Shown one piece after another: positions 46,863 through 59,684 of a stretch of DNA of 64,000 nt. Numbering within the stretch: position 1 is the stretch's first letter; each line of letters opens with the position of its first letter. Both the position numbers and the translations under genes were made by a program. The DNA lies in NCBI GenBank assembly GCA_032690845.1, contig CM064421.1, positions 42,150,963-42,214,962 of the forward strand, given 5' to 3'. The notes under the pieces were generated by a model. The model made no database searches and had not been told where the DNA came from. It worked only from the letters and a program-made list of their open reading frames with translations. Source of the stretch: Eleusine coracana subsp. coracana (Eukaryota > Streptophyta > Magnoliopsida > Poales > Poaceae).

Positions 46863-48890
46863 GTCTTCACCCAACCCATATCCTGGCCAATGGTACGGCC
46901 GATCACCTCAAGTTCACTCGATTTAGTCCTTCTCAAGTTGACACTTCGTCTAATTGTCATCCTGCTAGATCTGGGGGTTACAGGGGTCAATTGCCTAAGA
47001 TGCAGTACCCCATGTTTGTGGGGGACAACCCACACCTGTGGATTTCTCGTAGTAAAACATATTTTGACATGTATGAGGTAGATCTAGTAGTTTGGGGGCG
47101 GGTCGCCATGATGCATTTTGTTGGTGTCGCAGCTCGATGGTTGTAGCCAGTTGAGCGTCTGCTCAAGGGTGCTTCTTGGGCTACGCTTTATGACCTTGTG
47201 ATGGAACGTTTTGGTTGGGATCAACATGAAATTTTGATTAGGCAACTTTTTCATGTTAAACAAACTGGGTCCGCAGCAGAGTATGTGGAGAAATTCTCAG
47301 AATTAATTGATCAACTGAAATCTTATGAGTATGCAACTGATCCCATTTATTACACCATGCGTTTTATTGATGGGTTACGTGATGAGATCGAAGCTTCAAA
47401 TATTGTTCAACATCCCAAAGACCTCGATACTGCCTGCACTCTTGCTCTGTTATAGGAGGAGGTGGTAGATAAAGGCCGACGTCATGAATCTTGCAAACAT
47501 GAAGCTTGGTTTTCTTTCAAGACAACTCCACGATCACCGATGCCGTTATCTCCCCCTCCTAGAACTACCAAGACCGACAAGATGGCTACTCATGTCGGAC
47601 CTGAGGAACAAAAGATTGCCGCCTCCAGCAAGACAACGACATAACACATTGCAAACTTGAAGTCCTCCAGGCATGCACGGGGACTCTGTCACAAATGTGC
47701 AGAGAAATATTTTCGGGGTCATAAATGTTCTGAAGCTGCTCAACTAAATGCGTTGAATGAGCTCTGGGATTTGGTTTACTCAGATGAATTGAGCACCTTT
47801 GACACTTTATCCAACTATTCTGGTGAGTTGCACTTGGCCATCTCTGCTGAGGCGATTTCTGGAGGTGATGCACCTAAAACAATGAAAATGATCGGCAAGA
47901 TTCAGGACCAGGACATTCTCATTCTAATTGATTCTTTCTTGAGCTCTAGAGTGGCTGCTAACTTGAAGGGGCAATCTAAGTTGTCTCAACCCCTATCTAT
48001 TCAGGCTGTAAATGGTAACTCTATGCAGTGCAACTCTGTTTTTTGAGGCATTTCTTGGTCAATGGAAGGTTATCATTATTCATCTGATATCAGAGTGATA
48101 CCCTTAGCACCTTATGATTTGGTAATTGGGATGGACTGGTTGGAGGCATATAGCCCGATGAGGGTTCACTGGACTGAAAAATGGATGTCAATCCCATATA
48201 AAGGATCTTCTGTGATTTTGCAAGGGTTGACAGTTAATAATGGTGATACTGTTTTGTTGTTGCAGTTGTTTATGACCCAAGGCAAGAAAGAAATTCCTGA
48301 CAATACCCACTCTCCTGACATTGCTACGATCATTTCTGACTTTGCTGTTGTCTTTGCCAAACCATCTGAATTTCCTCCTCCTAGAGAATGTGACCATGCT
48401 ATTCCCCTGGTGGCTGGAGCAACTGTTATCAATATCAGACCCTATCGTTACCCTCCAACACTAAAGAGTGAAATAGAGCAACAAGTGCAGGAAATGCTGG
48501 ATAAGGGGTTTATCCAACCAAGTTCTAGTGCTTTCTCTTTCACTGTGCTATTGGTTAAAAAGAAAGATAGGTCTTAGAGATTCTGTGTTGATTACAAATA
48601 TTTGAATGCTTTGACTATGAAGGGAGTGTTTCTTATACCAATATTTGATGAGTTGATTGATGAGCTGGGAAGTGCTTGTTGGTTTACATCCTTGGATCTC
48701 ACTGCTGGATATCATCAGACTAGACTGAAATCAGGAGATGAGTACAAGATAGCCTTTCAGACATATTTTGGCCACTTTGAATTCAAAGTTATGGCTTTTG
48801 GACTGTCAGGAGCCCTGCAACATTTCAAGGAGCCATGAATAAAACCCTTGAACCTCTCCTCAGGAAATGTGTGCTAGTCTTCTTTGATGA
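46863..48890 (+). pseudogene. Element A gag C-terminal part, protease and first part of RT
   Basis: Gag capsid blocks include MQYPMFVGDNPHLWISRSKT, YFDMYEV and LYDLVMERFGWDQHEILIRQ with LFHVKQTGSAAEYVEKF (about 46990-47450). A zinc knuckle CHKCAEKYFRGHKC is at about 47690-47735. The protease region has LILIDSFLSSR, where the usual DSG active site reads DSF. RT starts with the YRYPP block, LVKKKDRS and FTSLDLTAGYHQ, and reaches the catalytic FFDDI at 48880-48894, where solo LTR D cuts it. Stops near 47145, 47454, 47642, 48044, 48575 and 48836 break it. Confidence 0.88.
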
Positions 48891-48895
48891 TATAT

Positions 48896-51800
48896 TATGG
48901 CACCCTAGTGTCACTAAACTATGTTGATCATATGATTTCACCTAATTTTGGTTTAGTAAGATCTCAATCAAATTTGGATGCATTTCAAATTTTTGAATTT
49001 GAATTCAAATCAAAGCATGGTTAAGTTGTGAAGCAACTTTAAATTTTACCATACAACTAGGCACTATCAAAAATTTATGTGAAAGGGTTTTCCATAAAAG
49101 AATTTTAAAAATTTCTCAGAATTTTATTCAAAGAGGAAATGCCCTAATTAATTCCTAGAAATTTGAATTTTAACCATTTTCCAATAAATGGCAGATTTAA
49201 ACTATTAGGTTTTGGACCTTGACACCTGTCACATTGTGTTCTATACAATTCAAGTATTCTATACAATTTTTCCCTAATCCATTTGGAGGCCGGTGCTAAT
49301 TTATTTCTATTTTTAAAGTAGTGGCCGAGATAATTATGGAAAATAATTAAAACCTGCCCGTGGAACCCAACCGTCAGTCTCTCTTCTATTTTCCTTCTCT
49401 CTCGCTGGCAACCGACGGCCATGCGTGCCGACACGGCGCCGCCCGCGTGTCACCGCCCGGTCGCCGGCCCCACCGATCAAAACCAGCGCCTCGATCGTCC
49501 CCTGATCTCTCTCTCGGCTCCTCCGTCACTTTTCTCGTCGTCTCCGCACTCTCACGTCGTCCCCTCCTCTGGTTTTCTTCAGCTTTCCCCGCCATTGCCG
49601 CCAGCCGCTCAAGCTCGTCGCGCCGTCAAAGAAACAACACCAAGCCCGAGATACTAACCGAAATGGAAAAGTCATGAGCCAACAAAAACTCCAGAGAAAA
49701 CCCCAATCCCATTATTCAACCAAATTGCGGGAATTTTGAGAGAATCTGATCTCACTGTTCATGGTGCCAGAAATCTCTTCTTAGTGAAATCGAACCCTCT
49801 CTGGTGAGTTTCAAGACTTAAATCTTGTTCTTAAGTGTGCTTGAACCTTTTGCGCAGCTCCCTGCTCAATTATTCCTTGGATTCTTCCGGCGGTGTAGGG
49901 GCAAAGCAGGTTCTTCTTTCCGCCGCCGTCGTCCGCCATGAGAGCTTCCCGGTGATAGCTCGATCCAACCCTCCTCCGTTTCATTGGTGACTACATCAAG
50001 CTATGCCGAGGTCCATTGATGCTTCCCGACCACCGTGTTTAGTTCTTGGACATCCTCGTCAAGCCATCATCGTTGCCGCCCCTCTCTGTTCCGCCACCGC
50101 TCGTCACCGGCGTAGCTCCGGTGAGCATCTCTCCTCGCGAACCCCGCCAGAACAGTCACCATGTTGTGCTCACTACTCCAGTGAACACGAAGTCCAGATT
50201 CGGTGAGCCCAGAGCCCGCCGACGAGCTTCGAAATCGCTCCGGCGATAGCGCCGCCGCGCGCGCTCACGCGCGAGATTCAAATGAACTGATGGCAGTTTC
50301 GTAAATAAGTCGAAGTTATAAATGAATTTCCAGAAATTGTTTAAATCTTGTAAAAATCATATCTGGAGATTTAGAGCTCCTAAAATCGCAAAATAAATTT
50401 TGTTGGTTTCTTTGTGGTAAGATATATGCATTGAACATACTAGTGCACATATTTTATATGAAAATTTTTGATATATAATTTAATTAGTGTAAACATAAAT
50501 AAATTCATATACTTAGTTATAGATATGGTCAAATGTCAAACTAAACTGTTTTAGACTTCTCATATTATGCTTAGAAATGCATTAAAGAAATTTCTGTAAA
50601 CTTTTAGGATTTACACTTGTGCACAAAAATTATGCTCAGTATGAGACATCATCATAAATTTTTCTAGGAATTTATCTTCTGTTCATATTTTACTAGAATT
50701 TATTTAGTCATAAACCTTGCTAAATGTATTATTAATGAATTACTTATAATATAAATGTGAAAACTGGTGAAATTGATCATCATGCATATATTTATCATCA
50801 ATATGTTAACCATGTCTAATAGCATATTTTATTGTTGCTAAAATAATTAATTGCCTTGCTTGACCAATTAAGCCTATTCAACTGCAATAGAAAATTTGTT
50901 TTATGAAATTTTGATTTTAAAATTGCTAGCTCTGAAGCATATGTGTTCTAGAACCATACTAAGGATTAAATTGATTTGATTTATTTCATTGACATATGCA
51001 TCACATTTTGTTGCATTTTCTATGCATTCTCCATATTGGCATATTGATATTGTTATAGGAAACGTTAACCTTACTACAGAGGATTTTCAGAAGAATTTCT
51101 TGGATTTTTCTACAAAAGAAGATTCTAACATCAGTATTAACTCCGTAGTTGAAGCTCATGGCAAGCCCCAGAACATTCCCGTGTACTTAATATAATTAAT
51201 TTCTAGCAATTAAATTACTAGATGAGTATAGATGAATTGTGCATTAAATCTAGGAGTTGATTGAAAACCCACCTGTATTTTCCTAAATATGTCCTATTTT
51301 ATTTAGATATGGTATATATGTACAGGTAGTTAATAGAGAAATTATTATGCTTAGTTGTAGGATTTACTCTGTTATAGTACTTGAAATTTTAGTAAAATGA
51401 TGGTAGTCATATGGTGAAGTAAGAATATTAAAATTTGGACTAAACGGGTCGTATTGGAAAGGGCGAAGGCAAAGTACCTGTGGTGGTTTTTGTCTCGCAA
51501 AGTGGTAGTCCGTTTACGTCAGCAACTAAAGACCCCTTAGGTGAAAGGGCAAAGATCATATGCCTTCAAAGGACATGTCTTGCAAGGTTGTAGCCCTGTC
51601 TGTGTCGACCTAGGACCTGTTTGTTGTCGGTCCTGTTGAGCAAGTATTGAACAGTATCGAATACATGCTAGTATATGAAAACTAGTAAACTAATGTAGCA
51701 TTGTCATATGCATGTTGGACGATAACTTAAAATTCTAGGTCGTGTGATCCAGTAGGAGTGGATAGGTTTCCAACGTTACTGTGGAACGGCTGCCCACTCG

Positions 51801-52601
51801 GGACTTTTAGATTCGAACCGACATATATTATGACTTTGTTAAAAGTTGTCATACATGTTCTTAAATGATGCGTATGCCGTGTATTTCGGATTTTTCCTAG
51901 CTGTTATAAAATGATTGCAATCGCTGTCCCTCGCAGTAATAAGTACCGCTTGTTCACTGCGTCACATCGTAGCTTAGAACCTCACTAATAATAATGAATG
52001 AAATATTTGGATGAAAAATATGGTATTTTAGTGAATTTGAACTTGAATTATTTTGTACTTATTTGAAATTTTAGAATGCTTGTTGTACTTTATATTTTTA
52101 TATGCAAGTTATATTACACTATTATAGATACTAGAATGTTCACTAAATTTATTTTTATACATCTCTGAGCCTATGCATGTCTAGATTAAATCCTTGTCGG
52201 GTAAGACTTGTTGAGTTTAGTAGCTCAGGTTTTGCCATGTTGTTGTTTTATTTTCTTTTAGGTAATAATGTTGATGCATATGAGTTACCTATGGGTGTCC
52301 TTCCTTGGGATATTTCTATTCTAGAGGGATGGTCTGCCCATTGGGAGACTGAGTAGCCGCTGCTTTTGTTTTATCACAGTTGCTGTTATCGTTAAGTTGT
52401 AAATTATAGACGTTTAATCATGCTATCTTTCGCTGTTTTTAAAACTGATCTTTGTAATATTTCCGCTGCAAATGACACTTAAACTCTGATGTAAAATAAA
52501 TTATACTCTTTTCTATGTAATTTGAACTTGGTCGGTTGTTGTATTATCTTGTGTCTGCTTAATCAACACCTCGGGAACTTTGGTCCAAGGGGGTTGTGAC
52601 A
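48896..52601 (-). mobile_element. Element D: 3.7 kb solo LTR of a Gypsy-type element
   Basis: TATAT occurs at 48891-48895 and 52602-52606. Ignoring the insert and one copy closes the reverse-transcriptase frame of element A. The ends are TGGCACC (from 48898, after two extra bases TA) and ...GGGTTGTGACA. Inverted, the end reads TGTCACAACCC, like the TGTAACAACCC start of element B, so I read it as a reverse-oriented solo LTR of a Tekay-like element. There is no second LTR, primer site or gag-pol. The GC-rich block at 49360-50270 gives open frames but no recognisable protein. Confidence 0.75.
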
Positions 52602-52606
52602 TATAT

Positions 52607-54861
52607 TGATCTACAACAGATCTTATGAAGAGCATTTGGTTCACATCAATCAAGTATTACAGTTGTTGGCTCAGGATAAATGGTTTGTCAAATTGTCCAA
52701 GTGTAGCTTTGCTAAGCAACAGATCACATATCTGGGACATGTGATCAGTAAGGAAGGGATTACAACTGATGACTCGAAAGTGGAAGCAGTTCTCTCTCGG
52801 CCTCAGCCCCTAAATGTGAAGGAACTCTCAAGTTTCCTTGGGCTGGCAAGATATTACAAGAAATTTGTGAAACACTTTGCTGTCATTGTGAAACCACTAA
52901 CTAAGCTCCTCAAGAAGAACACCTTGTTTGTCTAGACTCAAGAGCATGATTTGGCCTGCCAAACACTCAAAACGGCTTTGTCTTCAGCTCCAGTCCTAGC
53001 TATACCTGATTTCTCTAAGATCTTCTATATCGAAACAGATGCTTGTGACAGAGGTATTAGGGCTGTTTTGATGCAAAATTCTCACCCTCTGGCATTCATT
53101 AGTAAACCATTAGGACCAAAGTTGTGTGGCTTACCAACTTATGAGAAAGAGTATATGATAATATTATTGGCAGTTGAAGTCATATCTCCAGTTGGAGGAG
53201 TTTCTTATATATACTGATCAGAAAAGCTTGGCTCACCTGAATGAACAAAGGCTTAACACTCCTTGGCAACAAAAGGTTTTCACCAAGCTGCTGGGTCTGC
53301 AGTACAAAATTATATAAAAGGAATTGAGAATGGGGTAGCAGATGCCTTATCTCGCAGGCCTCATGAACTGAACAGCCTAGCAGCATCTGTAGACACACCC
53401 CAATGATTGTAGGAAGTTATGAATAGTTATGCTTCAGATCCCAAGGCCATGGAAATGATTGTTAAACTAACTCTAGATGCACATGCTATGTCTGCTTATA
53501 CATTCAAGAATGGACTTCTCAGATATAAGTCTAGAATCTGGTTGGGGGACAATGAGTTGTTGCATCAGAAAAATTATTACATCCTTCCACAGTTCTGCTG
53601 TTGGAGGGCATTATGGTGTGCCGATATACCATGAGAAAACTGAAACAGTACTTTGCCTGGGCAGGAATGAAAAAGTCTGTTTACAACTATGTAGCTTTTT
53701 GTCAGATTTGTTTATAGGCTAAACCTGACAGAGCTAGGTACCCTGGTCTGTTGCAACCATTACTAGTCCCTAAAGCCTCTTGGAAGGTGATATCTATGGA
53801 TTTTGTGGAAGGCCTACCTAGATCTAATGGCCACAACTGCATTCTAGTAGTGGTTGATAAGTTCTCCAAATACAATCATTTCATTGCGCTGAAGCACCCT
53901 TTCTCTGCTGCTTCTATGGCCAAATTATTCATGAGTCATGTTCATAAATTGCACGGTATGCCTAAAGTGATCATCTCTGACAGTGACAAGGTTTTCACTA
54001 GTCTACTCTAGACAGAGTTGTTTAAATTGGCTGATGTCAAATTGCACATGAGTTCAGCATATCATCCAAACAGATGGACAAACTGAGCATGTTAACTACT
54101 GCCTGAAAACATTCTTGCGATGCTTTGTGTATGCTTGCCCTGCTAAATCGAGCAATTGGTTGTCCGTAGCTGAATACTGGACTACCACTAGTTGGCACTC
54201 TGCCCACGAGAAAACACCGTTTGAGGTTCTCTATGGCTACCATCCCAGAAGTTTTGAAATTGATGCATCCACCACAAGTGTTGTGAGTGATCTAGACTCT
54301 TGGCTCCAAGAACGTGAATCCATGACAACACTTATCAAACAACACCTCATGCGGGCCCAACAACGAATGAAACTGCAGGCAGATAAGAAACGCTCAGAGA
54401 GACAGTTTGTAGTGGGTGATTTGGTTTTCGTTAAACTTCAGCCGTATGTGCAAACTTCCCTTGCCAAGCGTACAAACTAGAAGCTGTCATTCAAGTTCTT
54501 TGGACGTTATCGAGTGCTGGAAAGAGTGGATGAAGTCGCCTATAAACTTGATCTGCCAAGTCCTTCTGCTGTACATCTAGTATTCCATGTATCACAGTTG
54601 AAGGGCAACAAACCTTCCAATGCTCAGGTAATCCAATCAGTTCCATCTGCTGACATTCAATTTCAGGTACCGAAAGTCATACTGCAGAGGTGTCTGATGG
54701 AACACGGTGACAAGTCGGTTCCCCATGTTCTCAACAAGTGGTCTGGGCTACTGGAGGAGCTAGCATCCTGGGAAGACTCGGATTTCATCAAGCAACCCTT
54801 TCCTTTCGCACCTGCTTGGGGACAAGCTGGTTCTTCTCCAGGGGGGATGTCAGCACTATAG
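52607..54861 (+). pseudogene. Element A RT (3' part), RNase H, integrase and chromodomain-like tail
   Basis: RT continues with KCSFAKQQITYLGHVIS and LSSFLGLARYYKKFV. RNase H shows IETDACDRGIRAVLMQ. The integrase core keeps its first Asp (SMDFVEGLP) and second Asp (IISDSDKVFTS). A linker (FVVGDLVFVKLQPYVQTSLA) and VDEVAYKLDLPS lead to a chromodomain-like end, VLNKWSGLLEELASWED then WGQAGSSPGG. The stop (54859-54861) lies inside the 3' LTR. Stops near 52933, 53215, 53404 and 54009 and frame changes near 53300, 53630 and 54070 disable it. Confidence 0.88.
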
Positions 54862-55173
54862 CTGGTCCGACAATGGCAAGGGCGGGAAGTGATCCAGAAG
54901 CGGCGCCAAGGCAGGAACCGGGAACTTGGCCCAAGAAGCCAAGTGTGCGTATATCTGGGCCTGAGTGGTGTCGGCCTTGTAAATGAGTGTCGAGAGGGTA
55001 GAGAGCTTCGTGTGCTACAAGTAGAGGAGCGAGCAGAGAGATCGGTAACAAACAAGTACACCATATTAGTCAAGTAAATACCAAGAGCAATTCCTCTGCC
55101 CTCGTCCCTATCCTCGCTTCCCCTGTTCTTCCGATCCCCTACTCCACTCTTCTCCTCAACTCCGCTGCTAACA
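54848..55173 (+). repeat. Element A 3' LTR
   Basis: It is the same length as the 5' LTR and ends CCGCTGCTAACA. It is preceded by CTCCAGGGGGGA, a plausible polypurine tract. Confidence 0.93.
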
Positions 55174-55178
55174 CTAGG

Positions 55179-56066
55179 TATGTTTTATTACCTAGACTCT
55201 AATGTATGGACATAACTTTTAGGGCAGGTGACAGAATTAATTAGGTGAAGAGACGCCCTCATCTGATTTAAGGAGTAGAGATTATAATAAGTCGTTAGTA
55301 GTCTTGCACCGTAGAGGCAAGCGGTAAGGGGATAAACTCTTAGCAAGTCTAAGCACGGCGGCAGTCAATCAAGAGGATTACTACAAGGATGACGTGCCAT
55401 TTGTCGGGCTTGATTGTAGAGTTTATAGAAACTAGTTACTATGCACGTACGGCAACATGCACTAAAGTTTTTTCATAAAATATACGTTAAGAGAATTCTT
55501 ATAATATTACGGATAGAAAAATTAAAAATATCAGATATATCATAATTGAAGTACATTCAAAAGTTATTATATATATGGTAAATATATATATTTGTAGTTT
55601 ATAAGTTTGCTTCTTAAAATGGTATGGTTCCCGTTAACGATTTATATTTATATGAATGTTGAATTTTTTTAGTCATAAAAATATATTTTTGATAATTATA
55701 AACATGAATGTCTTCCACTCTTGCACATGTCGAAAAGACTGTTTTTATCCTATAAAAAAAGAAAAATGACAAGTAACTCAATCTATAATATAAAGATGGA
55801 ATTGCTTGTGATTTATGTGTCACCCTGTAATCATCTACGCAAATCTCATCCTAACCATAGGATTAGTCTCACGTCCACGTGATTATTAATCACAAAATAT
55901 CAATCAAATTAAGGAATATTTTTTAAAAATAGAAATATATTAAAAATATTCCAGCCATTGTATTGGTAGATACATGAAACTGTTCATTATTAAAAAGTCC
56001 AATACAAGTCTTGAAATCACCATAGAATGATAAACACAAAGTTTGGATCCATCAATTAAGGAAGCA
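55179..56066. other. AT-rich intergenic sequence
   Basis: I find no gene or repeat boundary. The part after about 55850 may be the 3' UTR of the minus-strand LINE fragment. Confidence 0.4.
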
Positions 56067-56790
56067 CTAAATAGTAACTATGTTGCTGAACCGCCATCCA
56101 TTGCTAGCGAAGATATTCATGGTTATAGTTTCAATTGTTCTGCACGCTATCTTCGGCAATGGGTGATTCTCCCCCTTCGGTAGTAGGGACCAAAAATGAG
56201 TCCAATAAGTCCCTCTGAAAAGTACATGCAGATACGATGATACACATAATTTATCAAACACCACATCATTACGACATAGCCATATTGCCCAATTAAGACT
56301 TGCTAGTCCAGTCCAAATAAGTCTCTTTCTTTTCAAATTCGTAACTCCTAACCAATCAGAAAATATATGCTAAAGGTCTCCACAGGGAGTAATGTTGAAA
56401 GAAACATGGAAGACCCGCCCTACAAACTTAGCTAGCAGACAATCGAAGAATAAATGTTGAATATTCTAACTTAGATTGTAGAAACAACATTTTGTACTAC
56501 CATGCCAATTCCTTCTAGCTAGATTGTCCTTTGTCAGTGTGACCCCTTTATACAAGTACCACAAGAAGACTTTAATTTTGAGAGACAACTTTGATTTTCC
56601 AAATATTCATTGTAAAGGGTAAGACATGTGTAGTCATTAGAGCTTGGTACATGGATTTCACCGAGAAAGATCTATCATGATGTAAGCTCCATGAAAAAGT
56701 ATCCATCTGGTTTGAGAAAATAGCTGCAGCTATCAACTAATGCCAAAGAGTGAGGTTTGCTCCCTCTAGCGAGCGCCTAAAAACAATCCG
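56067..56790 (-). pseudogene. 3' fragment of a LINE (L1-type) ORF2: zinc-binding RT-associated domain
   Basis: The minus strand reads blocks of the zf-RVT domain found at the end of plant LINE ORF2 proteins. At about 56660-56700 is DTFSWSLHHDRSFSVKSMYQ. A region near 56480-56580 (TKDNLARRNWHGST) is spread over two frames. An intact end (56336 to 56067) contains GLASLNWAIWLCRNDVVFDK and a closing NGWRFSNIVTI. The upstream reverse transcriptase and endonuclease are absent, as is usual for 5'-truncated LINE insertions. Stops and frame changes make it dead. No target duplication was identified. Confidence 0.78.
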
Positions 56791-57700
56791 CTCCTTTGAT
56801 ACTATCCTTCGATACTTTGGCTTTAATTAGGCGAAATATGAAATGCTATTTGGTTAGCGAAGTATGCATTCATTGTAGACAAGAAGGAAACATTTTATCT
56901 TTACATGCTCCGCGAATCAAGTATATGCATGCAGTAGACAAGGAGCGGCAGTGTAACTACAGGCATCTAAACCATGCAAGTGTTTCGTGTGCATAGAATA
57001 TTATTATTATTGATTGTCTACAGCAAGAACAAAAGGGAAAGGGGGCAAATGAATGATAAAACAAACAAAAGAAAAGTACCCGCTTCTTTCTCCATGGACA
57101 TATGGATACGGAGGAGCAAGAGCAACTCCTGTTTCAGAACAGAGACCACAGAGAGATCGTGTTTCTTCAAAGGCGTGTTGCCTATAGTATCATATATATA
57201 TATAGTTACTCCGTGCTGCGGGATCTTATCATTGAATAGCAGGACACCACGCAGTCAAAAGTCAAAACTGCAGTCTGTGCCTTTTTACGGATGGAGACAG
57301 CGGACGGCGATAAAGGTGATTCAATTTGATATAGACTGATGTCACACGATCAACGGGGCTTAAAGACGATCGTCCTTTTCGGGGGAGGCCGCTCAGAGTG
57401 ATGAGCTCAACAGTAATTCCGAAAAACAACCGGAGGAGAGAAGGTGGTGCACTATGGTCTATGGATGTGGCCCTGGGCAGTACCTATACGATGGGGAACG
57501 AGCCCAACCAAACAAACGGTAACTCTACTCTATGCCTTCAGTCTTCGCTATACCGTCATTGCCGGCTTTTGCCCCGACGATTCCGTCGCGTCCCCATCAG
57601 CCCACGACACCCTAACCTTCCTCAGCACATAGCCCTTCAATGGCGGGCTCGGCATGTTGGCATAATGCTTCTCGGTTAAAGATTATTACAAGGCCCTAAA
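56791..57700. other. Intergenic sequence, no supported gene
   Basis: Two overlapping plus-strand frames (57398-57679 and 57444-57632) are open but match nothing I know. A TA run is at about 57191-57204. Confidence 0.35.
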
Positions 57701-57714
57701 CTTTGGTGGTTAAA

Positions 57715-57960
57715 TATGATCAACAAATAGGACAATATGGGGTAGTTTGGCGCCTAGAAAGTGCAAGTTTTACTTGGTTAGCATTGAAAAATAGAGTCAA
57801 CCAAGGGTTTGCTTCATCACAGAGGTATCATACACACCTCACGCTGTCCTTTTGGTTGTTCAACACATGAAACAATAGATCATCTTCTGTTATCATGTTC
57901 TAAAGCCCATATCATCTGGACACATTGGGGATTGATGTGCAGAACATAAGTCAGATCTGT
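57715..57960 (+). pseudogene. Second LINE zf-RVT fragment
   Basis: The plus strand reads WGSLAPRKCKFYLVS (about 57737-57780) and, in another frame, CPFGCSTHETIDHLLLSCSK then AHIIWTHWGL (about 57845-57940). These are the Cys/His-bearing blocks of the zf-RVT domain. Orientation is opposite to the fragment at 56067-56790, so it is a separate insertion. It is very short and frameshifted. Confidence 0.65.
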
Positions 57961-59276
57961 GGAGCATATGTACCCTAGGTATCTAATCACTTGGAAAAGA
58001 TTGACGTGAAGGTTAGGGTCCAGTAACATTACTATAGAGATGAAGACCTTAAAGATTACTACTCGGATGATTACTTGGAGCAGGCAGTAAGTTATTATTA
58101 GAGATAAATGTTATAGATAGAATCTTTTGTAACCAACTAAGAAACTTTACATGTAGCATTGTTCTTCGGATATATAAAGAGTACATGGGTCCTTAGATGA
58201 TCACGGAATTCGCCCGAGAACCCTCGCCTCCATGCGAAACACCATCAATACAACACATCTCATACGGGAGATAGGGTTGTTACCCTCCGAGAGATCAGAA
58301 CCTATCTAAATCTTACGTCTTGTGTCCATCGAGTTCTTGAGCTCATACACATACATAAAAGTACTACCGATTAATTCCCTCGACAAGATCTAGGATGCAC
58401 TTATACGTCGACCTGTCATAAACTATGACAACAAAATATGGGCAACAATCTTTATTGCGGTTGTTGTTGATCTACTTAGTGTACCATTTTATATGTCGAA
58501 AGCGTCTTATTTAGAGCATAAATACCATCATTTTAGGTCATTAATCCTTAAATATAGTAGAATATTTGTGCATTTGTTGTATTGGGAGATTTATTACAGA
58601 AATAGGTGAAAGGACGACATTTTGGATATTTTTGGTGGACTTGGACCCCGAAGAGGTGAAATGTAGCAGAAAAGTCCCAGGTGCCGATCGACACATAGGT
58701 AATTAGGCTGATCAAGACCGGTCCACTTATCCAAATCTTGAGAACCGACTTAGAATAGATATCGGGCTAAACACGGAGTGTGCCGACCGACACATCCTTC
58801 GTGCCAATCAACACGAGATCTTTTTTCAAGAAACCGACTCTATCTTGAATTGTGCCTAAAAAAATACTTGTAAACCCTAGGGCCTACGCACACGCCACCA
58901 GAGGGATAACAATTCTCGTGAGTTTAGAGCCACCGAGGTTTTGCCTCGTTATTCACATCTCTAGTTATTAGGATTAGCTTGGCTAGACTAGCCAAGTTCG
59001 ATGATCGCAAGGTCAAAGGCTTGAAGTTTCAAGAATCGCTGGCACTTGAGGTGATCCATCAAGATAGGCCTAGTAGATGGTGATGGATCTTGTACTATGT
59101 ATATTGAAGTAACGTTGAATATGTTGATAAATAATTTTGGTTGCGTGATTACCTAGATTTTATGGCTATACATGTGCTTGTTCCAATGCTTAGTACATAG
59201 GCTAAGTATTTAGATGCTATCTTGATAGTGGTGATTAGGGTAGTACTACGGATCTTATATCTGCTATATTTGGATG
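57961..59276. other. Degraded repeat interrupted by element E (left part)
   Basis: The stretch 58180-58400 resembles the R/U5 part of grass LTRs (TTCTTGAGCTCATACACATACATAAAAG). The stretch 58660-58840 has three GTGCCRAYCRACAC boxes. Related boxes reappear right of element E (about 63075-63105), so E seems to have inserted into one larger old repeat. I could not define its ends. Confidence 0.4.
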
Positions 59277-59684
59277 TGTTGAGATTTATTCTCGGCACTA
59301 GACATAAGGCAGTTCATCTATGACGATTTATATGTAGAATAGGGGTATCTGCGAGATCGAGAGACGATGATAACACAAGATGCCGATTTATACATGTTCG
59401 GAACTCCCAAGAATAATAACCCTACGTCCTATGTTTTGTGGTATTTATATTGATATGTCTAGATCATAGATCTTGATGAGGCTTGACCTAGACGATGATG
59501 TCTAGTTGTGTCTAATCTATCTGCTGCTATTTCTTGTCTCTTGAGGGGGTCGCTGCTCTTCTTTGTATATTCGGAGAGACAGGGTTACATGGCGGAGTCC
59601 TAGTCGATCTACTATATATATCCAAGTAGGAGTCTATCTCTACTTTTCTTGTATGAGAGGTACCTTGGGTACGTGTCATCGACA
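59277..59684 (-). repeat. Element E 3' LTR
   Basis: It shares GACGATTTATATGTAGAATA, ATATTTATATTGATATGTCTAG-like and GAGTCTATCTCTACTTT blocks with 62400-62774. It is about 33 bp longer. Confidence 0.75.

Larger units (their letters stand above)
22950..55173 (+). mobile_element. Element A: Ty3/Gypsy LTR retrotransposon (Reina-like chromovirus), broken by nested insertions
   Basis: Two 326-bp LTRs (22950-23275 and 54848-55173) in the same orientation are flanked by CTAGG (22945-22949 and 55174-55178). Inside are a Met-type primer site, gag, protease, reverse transcriptase, RNase H and integrase in Gypsy order, all on the plus strand. These are cut by element X (23756-46857) and solo LTR D (48896-52601). 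The short LTRs and the C-terminal chromodomain-like block suggest the Reina lineage, which is inference. I counted about 21 substitutions and no indels between the LTRs by hand. Without inserts the element would be about 5.4 kb. Confidence 0.92.

Noticed and set aside
49360..50270. Candidate genes in the GC-rich part of element D
   Set aside because: Several short frames are open together, there is no domain, and the region is inside a solo LTR.
57398..57679. 93-codon plus-strand frame
   Set aside because: No recognisable motif, two overlapping frames open, and no promoter or conservation evidence available from the sequence alone.
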